Of a stretch of 64,000 nt of DNA, positions 1-9,701 are shown in pieces. Location: the NCBI GenBank assembly GCA_003049485.1, contig PYST01000013.1, forward strand, positions 62,001-126,000. The letters run 5' to 3'. This DNA comes from Ophioceras dolichostomum. Taxonomy: Eukaryota > Ascomycota > Sordariomycetes > Magnaporthales > Ophioceraceae. The first letter of the stretch is position 1. Every line of letters starts with the position of its first letter. The translations under genes were made by a program, and so were the position numbers. The notes beneath the pieces were generated by a model. The model had not been told where the DNA came from and ran no database searches. It worked only from the letters and a program-made list of their open reading frames with translations.

Positions 1-874
1 TGTGCAGACTGTTGACAGACTTCTGCAGACTTCTGCAGCGCATTGTGTGAGCTGGAGGCGGCCTTGGCATCAAGCCTCAATCACTGAAGCAGACAAAAAA
101 TCGGGTCGCGGGTAGATGATACGTCCAGTCGGGTCCAGCATCCAGCAGCAGGGGAGCCCAACCCCTTTCCGCGCCTCACTTCACCGATTATTCCGTGCGT
201 ATTCCACGAACAAGGAGTCTCTCTTTCAACACAATCCCATCCCCTTTTCGACCCTTCGCCTCTGGATGCCTCAAAGAAAAAAAAATATGCACATGTTCGC
301 CTCGTTCCCGACCCGGTAAATGATCACCTCGGAGCCTCGTAATTCTCATAATTCCTCCTCCATCAACGCTGCCCGCAGCAAAGCAGAGGCTCGTCCCCCA
401 CCAGTGGCCATTGTCCGTCCACTTTGGAATAAGTCTTTCTCCAGAAAATCAAACCACCACCGACAACGAACCACTACGCAACCCTGCATCTAGCAATCTA
501 TCTGCTGTAGCGGGACTTGCGAGGCAAAGAGGCGGCACTTGAAGCAAAGAATGCTCGCATAATCTGGAACGGTTCCCTCGGACACCTCGCGCTTTCTCCC
601 CTCTCCTCTCTTCGTCAGGTACCTTGCCATGACGATCTCGCGTGTTTCGTCTAGCCAGCAACTGCCCACGGATCAATTGGCCTGAATCGCCGGCTCTATC
701 GTTTTCCACGTCTTGACTGGAGATTGTCTGTCGGCAAGGCTACTCGAGGCAGAATTCGCTGAAACACGCCTTCCCGACCCTCCGACCCGCCCTTCTCTCG
801 CGTCTCTACTTCCACCTTCCAGCAACAGCGCCGCCCGAGACTGGTTGCCCGTTTATCAGACTTACGATCCCCCA
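1..874. other. Upstream region and 5' leader of the SOG2 gene
   Basis: I see no supportable gene here. The stretch is pyrimidine-rich and lies upstream of the ATG at 875. The SOG2 reading frame stays open upstream to about 713 without another ATG, which supports 875 as the start. The left window edge may cut a neighbouring gene's flank. Confidence 0.5.
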
Positions 875-3800
875 ATGGATCGCCCCGACAGGCCATCCGG
901 CCTTCCTCTGGGGGCTGCGACGCAGTCCACAGGAAGAGGCCTGCCGGAGAACCCAGCCCAGGGAAGAAGAACCGCCGCCGCCGCCGCCGCCGCCGCCGCT
1001 GCTGCTGCTGCTGCTGCCGCCGCCACCGGTCCCGGTGGCCCTCTCAGCAACATCCCCGTGCCGCCAATTCCACCCTCGGTACCCATCCCGAGCGGGCGAA
1101 CCATGCGCTCCAACTCGAGACTAACCGCGTTCGCCCCGATCCCTCCTGCCCAGGTCGTCGCCCTGGCACGGGAGGCGATGCGGGAAGCCCTCCGAGACCA
1201 CGAGTCACAGGCCGCCGAGGCCAGCGGAGTCAGCAACGAGCTGAAGCCCGGCATCACGGTCGATCTGAGTCGCAAGAACATCGAAAGGCTTCCCGATGAG
1301 GTGGTCGATGTCATTAAACACGAACTGGAGCGGTAGGTGTTCTGACCCCTATCGAATATTGCGTAGAGGCTGGCTTCGCGTTGCCGTTCCCTTGCTGACA
1401 GTGCTCTTTGTCTTGAAGACTTGCCCTGTCGCACAACAAGCTCTCCTCATTTCCCGCCAGGTTCTCGGAGTGTTCATCACTCCGCTATCTGAACGTCAGG
1501 CAGAATGATATCACCGAGTTCCCTCTACCGGTATGCACACCAGTCTGATCCCTTGGCGACAAGCTCGAATGTTTGTCTACGTTTGCCACTCAAGTGGTCC
1601 TGAGATTCTAATTTGCTTTAAATACGCGCTCCCCGGTCTGCCTTATAGCTATGCGACCTAAAAAGCCTCGAGATCCTGGACCTGGGCAGGAACAAACTGC
1701 GCTCGCTGCCACCGGACATCGTCAAACTCGCGTCCTTGAAGGTGTTCGCGGTCCAGAAGAACCGCATTGAAGAACTACCACTGTGCCTAGCCGAGATGAC
1801 CTCGCTGCAGATGATCAAGCTGGACGGCAATCCGATCAAGTTTCCTCCCCCCGAGGTGCTCCAGGTGCAGGCGAGCAGTCCGCCGAACGAGGGATACCTC
1901 AAGGATAGCGAGGTGACCGAGGTGACTGTTACGTCGCACATCAAAAAGTTTCTGAAGCAGCAGTCGTTGAGTCTGAACTCGACACCTCGCGTCGAGTCGG
2001 ACACGGGCGGAGACGAGTCGAGCGAGGGCACGGAATTTCCCCGGATGCCCATCAAGCGCGTCGTCAGCGGCCGATTCCCAGTCAAGGTCAACGGGACCGA
2101 CCTCCCAGACCTCCGCTCGCCGGCGTTCGCCCGTCCTCCGCCTATCCCGACACGATCACACTACCGTGGCCTGTCCCAACAGAACACCGCCCCTCGCAGA
2201 CCCGGCGTCATGCCTCTGACCATCGGCAGTGTCAACGAGCGTCTGCGGAGCAATTCTGAGACGCTTCTCCAGGCCTCGCGGGCGGAGCGCGGCGGCGACC
2301 GGTCTCGGCGGAACGGCATGCTGTCCCAAAAGTCGCAGCAGCTAGGCACCCTAGACGAGACCCAGGTTAACAACCGGTTCTCCCACTACCGCGGCCTCAG
2401 CCACGGCTCAGCCATGCAGGGCAACGGGACGACGACTGCGATCGCGACCACAAAGAGGCCGGAAAGTCCCGCCGAGCCCATCCTGCAGCGGCCGATCTAC
2501 GTCCGGCGCCTCTCGATCCTGCCCGAGCGGAGACGAGAGTCCAAGTTCGTCGATCCGATCCTGGAGGCGGCCAAAGGCATCTTGTACTCGGTCTTCCAGA
2601 TCCACCCCATGATCCAGATGCTCATGTCCCTGGTCAACGACGGCACGGATAAGCGCTCGAGCCTCGAGATCGTCTTCTACAACACGAACTCGCACGTGGA
2701 AGAACTAGAGCAGGAGATCCAGCGGCACGACCCGTCCGCTGAGTTCGACGACTCGGGCGCCCAGCACGACAACGAGAACGTGCAGCGGGCGTGCGTCACG
2801 CTGGTTAACGCGTACGCGCACGTGTGCTCGCTGCTCGCCAGCAACGTCGACCTGTTCATCGATAACGGCGACCCGCGGTACATCCGCACGCTGCTGCTCC
2901 AGCTGTATAATAGTATCATGGAGCTGCGTGTCACAACGTCGCAGATCATGCCGCCCGAGGACGGATACGGCGGCACCAACAACAGCAACAGGCTGGTGGG
3001 TAGAGGTGCTGCTGCTGCTTTAGGTCTGAACTCGGACACGCTCCGTCCCCGCTCCCGCGAGAGCTCCGCGACCCCGACGGCGGACCGGCCCGGCATCGGA
3101 CCGTCACGCACCGCGCGCGGAACGCCGATGCACAACCCGAGCAACCTCCGGGTCGCCACCGACGTGCCCATCCCCAACATCCCTTACATCAACGGCACGG
3201 GCCGCACGGCGACCATCACGTCGGCCACGCCCCGCTCGGGAGAGTCCTTCGTGTCGTCCGGCAGCAGGTCCGGCATGATGCCTGGCGACTTCAACGAGGA
3301 AGACCGCATGTTCGAGAGCATCTTCCTCTCGCTCCAGCGGTCCACGGAGCTCGTGATGAAGACCCTCCCCGCGTTCAACAACCAGTGCAGCACGTCCCTC
3401 CAGAGCGTGTTGGCGCAGCGCGGTGGTGCTGCTACCAGCAACGGGAACGGCGGCGGCGGCAGTGGCGGCGGCGGACCTAACAACATCAACAACAACAACA
3501 ACGGCGGCGGCGGCGGCAGCAGCAATAACCCTCCACGCGAAACGCACTTCTGGCGAATCCTGATCGCGAAGTGCACGATGCTCATCCAGCAGACCGAGAT
3601 ACTGAAGCAGAGGCTCTCGCTCATCAAGCTGAAGGAGCCGGGCATAAGGACGCAGTCGTCCTTCTGGGGCCTCGTGCGCAACTTCGTCGACGCCTGGACC
3701 GAGTTCGGGGCGAAGGTGAAGGAGTACATGCCGAGGATCCCCTTGCCGCCCGACACGCGCGTGAGGCTGCGACCGATCCAGAAGAGCATCTCCGAGACGA

Positions 3801-4573
3801 CGGACTACATCGTGCGCTCGCCTTGGGGGTATCCGCCTAATCCCTCCAAGATGATGCTTCAGAATGGTGGGGGTGGTCATGGTCATGGACATGGACATGG
3901 AGGACACGGGCACGGCGGTCACGGTGGTGGTGGTGGTGGTAGTAGCGCGAGCTCGCTGTTCAGTCCTGGTGGGGCGAGCTCTAATGGTAGCGCTGGCAGC
4001 GGGAGCGGGAGCTTGAACGGGAACTACAATTCTTCTCAGCAACAACAGCTACAGCAGCAGCTACAGCAGCAGATACAGCAACAGCTGCCCATGACGCCGC
4101 AGAGCGCCGCACTGGGCCCCGCGGTGCAGGCGACGGTGCCGGCCACGCCCCAGAGCGCGTCGTTTAAGAACGCGTTCTCCGGGAACGTGTTCGAGCGCGC
4201 TGATGCACTGCTCTCGTCTATGGGAGGGGGAGGGGGGCCGAACGGCAACGGCGGGGTGGTGGTAGGGGTTGGACGACACGGCGGGACGTTCTCGTCGTCG
4301 TCTATCTTGTCCGGCGTCGGTGGTGGTGTTGGTGGTGGCGGTGGGGCGTCGTCTAGCTTCTCGTCGATCAGCAGTGGTGGCGGAAGCGGTGGGGACCGTG
4401 ACCGTGATCGCGGTGACCGTGGTTTTGGTGGAGGAGGAGGCCGAGACCGTGATCGCGACCGAGATCGAGATCGTGACGATATGCTGTCGTCGATGATCAG
4501 CCCTGGTCCTGGCCCCGCGTTGGGACCGCTGCCTATGCGGATGCATGCTAGTAGTGGGAAGGTCGCTTTTTAG
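875..4573 (+). CDS. SOG2: SOG2-like leucine-rich-repeat protein of the RAM signalling network
   Basis: Three exons are predicted, 875-1332, 1419-1530 and 1649-4573, giving about 1164 aa. The joins restore an unbroken leucine-rich repeat block (about residues 133-265) with repeated LxxLxLxxNxLxxLP units. A Sog2-type helical region follows (about residues 470-920), starting near the RRLSILPERR motif. In yeast and Neurospora this family works with the Kic1/Cbk1 (COT1) NDR-kinase network that controls polarised growth and cell separation, in the cytoplasm or at growth sites. Visible oddities are a poly-Ala run after residue 30, a Gly/His block (nt 3868-3940), a Gln block (4036-4085), and a Gly-rich tail with Asp/Arg repeats (4390-4480). 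The start at 875 is the first ATG in frame. Family assignment is good; exact function is by homology. Confidence 0.88.
969..1023 (+). repeat. GCC/GCT trinucleotide tract encoding poly-Ala in SOG2
   Basis: A near-perfect run of GCC then GCT codons encodes about 19 consecutive alanines near the N-terminus of the SOG2 protein. It is a likely length-variable microsatellite. Confidence 0.9.
4036..4085 (+). repeat. CAG/CAA/CTA tract encoding Gln-rich segment of SOG2
   Basis: CAG and CAA codons interrupted by CTA/ATA encode a Gln-rich stretch in the disordered C-terminal third of SOG2. It is a probable length-variable repeat. Confidence 0.8.
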
Positions 4574-6512
4574 AGAGGAGGTCGGGCCACCCATCTTCGC
4601 CGTGCTTGACGTCCTGCTTTTTTTTTTTTTTTCATTATCGAGTTTTCTTTTTCGCTTGATTTGCTTGTTCATATCTCGCCTTCTTTTCACTCGTTCACTT
4701 GAAGGCTTCTTCTAGAAGAGAATGTCGTTCCTTTGTTTTTTCTCTTTCTATTTTCGCTCCTTTTCTTGTCTGTCTAATCCATCACGTTCAAGAAACGTCG
4801 TGCGCATCTTCCTCTAGGTCATGTCTCCATACCTTACTATACCTAGGTAGGTACCGACCTACAGTCGAAAAGAGCGAAGCTAGCTGGCAGCCCTCTCTAC
4901 AAGCCAGGACCAACTCGGCCAGCCAGCTGTTCACAAGCCATCGGCTGACATGTAAAATCTAATGTTTGCATTTATTATTTTGATCGTCTGTCTTCTCCAG
5001 TCTTTTGGGCGAATCCATGCATAATATCTCTCCGCTGCTTCTGCTTTTTGGAGGGAGGCAACAGGACACACAAAAAAGGGGGCTCTAGTTCGATCTTTTG
5101 CTTTGCGATGCGTTTGCTTTGCTTCTTGTTGGCATTGCGATGGTGTTTGGAGTGAGCGTTTGGAATAAAATCAGGCGTTCGTTTTCCTTCTTCTTTCAGG
5201 GCTGAGTTGTGAGGTCGTTCCGCCAACGCCTTTGATATCTTCGCGCTTTGCTTTCGACTTGTCGTACTATGTGTGTATCCTTATGGAGACCAAGCCTTGA
5301 GAGCTTTGTCTGAGTGTTTACGTCCCTACCGCCTATTTTACTTTATATACCTATCCAGCCAACTTCGTTTGCGTATGCTATCCGTGCGTTCCTTGCTCAG
5401 CAAATTGGTGGAAGCTGATGGAGGAATAAGGGCCGAGGACAGATCCTCAGATACCCAATTCCTGTCCCCTCGTTCCTAGGCAGCGTCAATCCTGGGTTGG
5501 TAGGTATCAGAGATACAGTATTTTTGAAGGAAATCCACGCCAATCCAATCAAGACCTGGAGCTGGAGGCCTCGAAGAGCTGGATCGAATGGATCTGAGAC
5601 CTGCATGTCATTCACTGCCGTAGGCGCTCGGGATCGGTCTCGCGCTAATGCGGCTGAATGCAGAGACCTCCCTCGCTTCCATGCTTGCTTGATTTTGGGT
5701 TTAAGCATGTTCAATACCTATGTTATGCAAACCATCAGCTGGTTCTGCAGGTCAGCGAGAGACATGACGTTCCGAGACGTGACGTTCGTTTGCATCCAGC
5801 TATTGTAAGTAGGGCTCGGCGGGGAGGGAAATTGTCAAAACAGGCCCCTTTTTCCCCGTCCGAACTTCTCCCTGTAGTTTAGAATGCGGGGTTGAAGGAG
5901 GATGTGAGGTTGTGATGGAGGGGATGGATGGGTGATGTGTTTCTCTTGAGTTGGGCTGATGTTCGTTTGTGACAAAGCCCGTTTTTCTGTTGAACTGATG
6001 CCTTGGATGTTGAATATCTTTCGGTCGCAGGCTGCTGATGGTACGTGCTCGTGGCTCTATGTCAGGATGTATCCTGACTGGCTAGCAGCAGCTCTATACC
6101 GGAGATAAACCTGCGTGGCGGCGGCTAGACTATAGACTCTATACGCAATGTACAGCGATGGGAGGCCGAGGGCAGCACGGTATCCAAATTGAAGGAGGGT
6201 GCCTACACCTGGCCAAAGAATATAGCATCGTCTGGTGCTCCCGTGGTAGTGTCAACGTAACGAAAAAATACGCGTCGTGGCAAAGCAAATCACGTCTGAG
6301 GCATAGGCATGTCCATGAGGAGAGGAGATGCTATTCAAGGGTACCCCACTGTCACAGTCCCATGGACATCGAAGCTACTAGATACACTTTGTTTTCTTTG
6401 AGTAGAGAGTGAGCCCAATAGAAACAAAGGGGCTGCAGCTATGCTTCTCAACCTGATCAACCATCAGGCCTCCGTGGCGCGGCTGGCCACTCCAGACTGG
6501 GAATGCACCTAA
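4574..6512. other. Noncoding region between SOG2 and the FAD monooxygenase (tail to tail)
   Basis: Both neighbours end into this 1.9-kb stretch. It holds a T15 run (4618-4632) in the presumed SOG2 3' UTR and a palindromic TACCTAGGTA at 4840-4849. The short open frames show no recognisable protein and no conserved splice continuity. I see no gene. Confidence 0.55.
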
Positions 6513-8291
6513 TCAACAAGCCTTGAGCGCAGAAACCAGCCCATCCGTGTTGGAGAGATATCCGATATGGGCGACGTAGCTATCAGGCCTTACGAGCATA
6601 TAACCTGGCTTCTTGAACCCGTACTGCTTGTGGAGCGTCCCGTTCGGATCAAGGAGGCTCCCGCTGACCTCGGGAGGAGCCTTGTCACCAGCAAAGATGG
6701 TGGAGACGGGGACGTCGTCCCGCACGGCAGTCAGATCGGCCGTGGCCTTGGCGAGCCCCTCCTCTGAAGCGGCCGTGCAGCCGCCAGCGCCCCCAGCAAA
6801 AATCAGGAGACGGTGTCCCGTGCCGACGCATAACTGCTGGATCGTAACCTTGGTAGTCGACTCTCTTCTCTGGCCGCCTTCTCCGCCGCCGCCGCCATGA
6901 GTTGCGAGAATCAGCTTGCCATCAGACAGCCTGTCGCCGCCGCGGACGGGGCCCGAGAAACCCCTGCCCGTGCCGACGATGCTGCTGCGCCGGTAGTTGA
7001 CGGTGAACTCGGCGATGCCGCTGTAGAGCCTCCTGCGCCGGTCCGGGTCGCGGATCACGATGGGCAGGATCCGGGAGAGGAGGAAGTTGCGCAGCCAGAC
7101 GAGGAGCCGGTTGCGGACGCTGAGGAATTTGAAGGCGTTGTCGGTGGTCTTGATCAGGGTCCGGCCAATGGGCCTGCGCTCCTCGGTGTACGTGTCCAGG
7201 AACGAGTCGGGCTTCCTGCCCCGCACGACGGCCGCGAGCTTCCACCCCAGGTTGACGGCGTCTTGGATCGACGTGTTCATCCCCTGCCCGCCGAGCGGGG
7301 AGTGGATGTGAGCGGCGTCGCCGGCGAGGAGGAGCCGGCCGTCGCGGTAGGACGTCGCGCAGCGGTGGTGCAGCCGGTAGCGGCACATCCAGATCGGGTC
7401 CGTGAGCGTGCCGGCCTTGCTGTCAGCGGGGAGGACGGGCGAGACCATCTTGTCGAGGATGGCCTGGAACTCGGCCAGGGTGGGCTCTACGACGTCCTCG
7501 CCGGGGCCAGGGTGGATATTATCGGCTTCGTTGACACGCACGGAGGCGAGCCGAACCACGTCGCCGCCGAGGGGGAAGACGCCCAGCATGGAGGATCCCA
7601 GGACCACGGCGATGCGGTTGAGCGGGATGGTGGTGTCGGTGAGGCGGGCGTCGCAGAGTATGAAGTCATTCGGATACGCGGCGCCGGGGAAGCCGATCGC
7701 CTTGGCGGAGTGGCGGACCACGCTGTGGGAGCCGTCGCAGCCCACGACGTACCTGCACCGGACGGTCTCCTTCTCTTCATGAGCATTCTTGGGGCTGTCG
7801 TTGTTACTGTTGCTGTCCTGGTTATTATTGTTGCTCCGACTCAGCGTGACCGTCACGCCCTTCCCATCCTGAACGATGGACTCGGCCGCCATCCCCCATT
7901 CGACACCACAGTGCTTATCTCCGGCCTTTTTCGCAAGGCAGGCGTCGAGGTACCGCTCCGTTTCCACTTGTGAGACGGACAGCGTGACGGGGAACTCGGT
8001 ATCGGTCATCTTCAGAGTGTCGAAGTCGAAATGTGGCGTGTGCTTCGGCCCCATGAACCAGGTCAGTCCCCTGAGCCGGTTGGAGCGATTAATGAGCTCA
8101 TGGCAGTCTCCGTGGCGGTTCAGCAGCTCCTGAGTGCGCGGGTGGACGACCAGGGCGCGGCTCTTGTCGGACCGCTCGGGGGCCTTGTCCACGATGCGGT
8201 ATGTCACCCCCTGGACGGCGAGCTCGAGGGCGAGGGTGAGGCCCGTTGGGCCGGCGCCGACGATGAGGACGTCAACTTCTTCCTTGCCCAT
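6513..8291 (-). CDS. Class A FAD-dependent monooxygenase (phenol hydroxylase / PCP 4-monooxygenase-like)
   Basis: This is a single-exon gene of 592 aa. The N-terminal Rossmann motif G12-x-G14-x-x-G17 binds the FAD ADP moiety. The CDGSHSVVR motif (about residue 184) is the DG motif of NAD(P)H-dependent aromatic hydroxylases, and GRLLLAGDAAHIHSP (about residues 316-330) is the GD motif contacting FAD ribityl. The C-terminal about 120 residues look like the thioredoxin-fold dimerisation domain of phenol 2-monooxygenases. The family inserts one oxygen atom into aromatic or polyketide-like substrates; the substrate here cannot be read from sequence. An Asn/Ser/Gln-rich insert sits near residues 153-167. 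No polyketide synthase, transporter or cluster regulator is adjacent, so a secondary-metabolite cluster is not supported. No targeting signal is seen, so it is probably cytosolic. Confidence 0.88.
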   Translation of the reverse strand: MGKEEVDVLIVGAGPTGLTLALELAVQGVTYRIVDKAPERSDKSRALVVHPRTQELLNRHGDCHELINRSNRLRGLTWFMGPKHTPHFDFDTLKMTDTEFPVTLSVSQVETERYLDACLAKKAGDKHCGVEWGMAAESIVQDGKGVTVTLSRSNNNNQDSNSNNDSPKNAHEEKETVRCRYVVGCDGSHSVVRHSAKAIGFPGAAYPNDFILCDARLTDTTIPLNRIAVVLGSSMLGVFPLGGDVVRLASVRVNEADNIHPGPGEDVVEPTLAEFQAILDKMVSPVLPADSKAGTLTDPIWMCRYRLHHRCATSYRDGRLLLAGDAAHIHSPLGGQGMNTSIQDAVNLGWKLAAVVRGRKPDSFLDTYTEERRPIGRTLIKTTDNAFKFLSVRNRLLVWLRNFLLSRILPIVIRDPDRRRRLYSGIAEFTVNYRRSSIVGTGRGFSGPVRGGDRLSDGKLILATHGGGGGEGGQRRESTTKVTIQQLCVGTGHRLLIFAGGAGGCTAASEEGLAKATADLTAVRDDVPVSTIFAGDKAPPEVSGSLLDPNGTLHKQYGFKKPGYMLVRPDSYVAHIGYLSNTDGLVSALKAC

Positions 8292-9701
8292 TGTGCAGCA
8301 GCTTGATGTGTCAGGGTATCTGCGAAGCTGGTGAACGGATCCTTTCTTCTTGGGCGAGGCCCTGGACGAACTTGGGTGGTTTATACAGGTAGCAAGGTTT
8401 GAGTGTGAGGTAAAGGTTGAAGGTGCAGCAGAGAGTTTAGTTCTCAGGGATACTGAAGAAATATTGAGCTAGTGTCGAGATGGTGCCAACCAAGGTCCGT
8501 CCCCTTTCTCGTCCTTTATAGGAATTCTGTGCGGTTGGTTCGCTTCCCATGTCCCTCCCCCACACGTTCACGAGTTCCGTGTAGCCTCTAGCTAGCAGAC
8601 CACGATGCAGCCACTACCGGCATAGAGCGAGGGCAACACGGCGGCATGTCTGTCTGTATAGCTCAAAAGCTCTCTGCCACCTGCTACCTGCTACTAAAAA
8701 GAAATCTACCTAAGGTATGTAGGTGGGCATCCAAAAGCCGGTCCGTTTGCCGCGGAGCTAAGGTAAGGTAGCTCTCGCCCTTCTCGCGGTCCGATCCGAG
8801 AAAGCGAAGCAGAACACTAGTCGAGCACGACTCAAGCGAGGTTTTCTTTCAAGACTGATATAAAGCTGTCAAAAGAAATATGCAAGGTCGGAGCGCGAAG
8901 AGCCGACGTCATTTTTAAGCCTTCTGCCGTCAAAGACAACGCAGTCTGATCGATTAGTGCGGGATCCTGGCAACTACACCGGAGTGGTCGGACTGGTTGA
9001 GGGCGGGTTCTATGGTAGGGCTGTCGGACTCGGAAGTGAAGACTCGCCGATCGATGATGACCCGACCAAGACAAGACACGGAAGAGAGTCAGTATCAGAA
9101 CTGGGCGGCCTGCATCGGTAGGTCTCATGGACGTCGAGTTGGTGGAGTGGCATGATCCAGAACTGCCACAAAAAGAAGAGCTGCACGTGCATGTGACCCC
9201 CGCTAAACAGCTGCCTGGGTGAGGTGTGGCACGCTTGCTTAATGGAGGCAGCCTTCGCATCGGGACCAGCTCGCTCTCATGCAAGCCTTGCATGCTTCGC
9301 GGGGCGTGATCATGCAGCCGTCCAACCATGACGGTGCATATTTGCCCCGACTTCTGCAGGTAGAGGTAGCTTCAACATATCAATCAATTCTCTCAGCGTA
9401 CACTTGTATCACTATCAACAGCAATTCAACACGTCGGTGCGCTTCGCTATGCGACAATAATTGATTCGGTGTTAGTGAGACCTGATTTCACGCCACTCAG
9501 TCGGCTTTCCTGCCTGGCTTCGAAGGCGACGACGCAGCAACGCCATCGGGACTGAGCGAAGGCCCGGCCCGCTTCCGCGTAGTCGAGTTTTAAACTTTGA
9601 CCTGCCGCGGCGCCGAAGCGCCCATTTTAGCCGATCTCAGGGCATTGAAATCCAAGGTTCCGATCGCCCCCGGCCTTGGTAAACTAGGTCCCGATACCGA
9701 T
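8292..9701. other. Divergent intergenic region, FAD monooxygenase / BLOC1S1-like gene
   Basis: This 1.4-kb stretch separates two outward-facing genes and should hold both promoters. It has a near-palindromic element TACCT-A-AGGTA at 8707-8717 and a perfect 8+1+8 inverted repeat at 9278-9294. No protein-coding frame is supportable. Confidence 0.5.
8381..8386 (-). promoter_or_regulatory. Candidate TATA box of the FAD monooxygenase gene
   Basis: On the minus strand this reads TATAAA, about 90 bp upstream of the ATG at 8291. A second TATAAA-like element lies on the same strand near 8515-8521. The closer one is better placed. Function is inferred from position only. Confidence 0.4.

Noticed and set aside
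3104..4045. Long minus-strand open frame of over 300 codons
   Set aside because: It is antisense to SOG2, low-complexity and Arg/Ala-rich, an expected shadow of GC-rich coding DNA.
6897..7973. Plus-strand frame of 358 codons
   Set aside because: It is antisense to the FAD monooxygenase, whose motifs are clear; the shadow frame has no recognisable domain.
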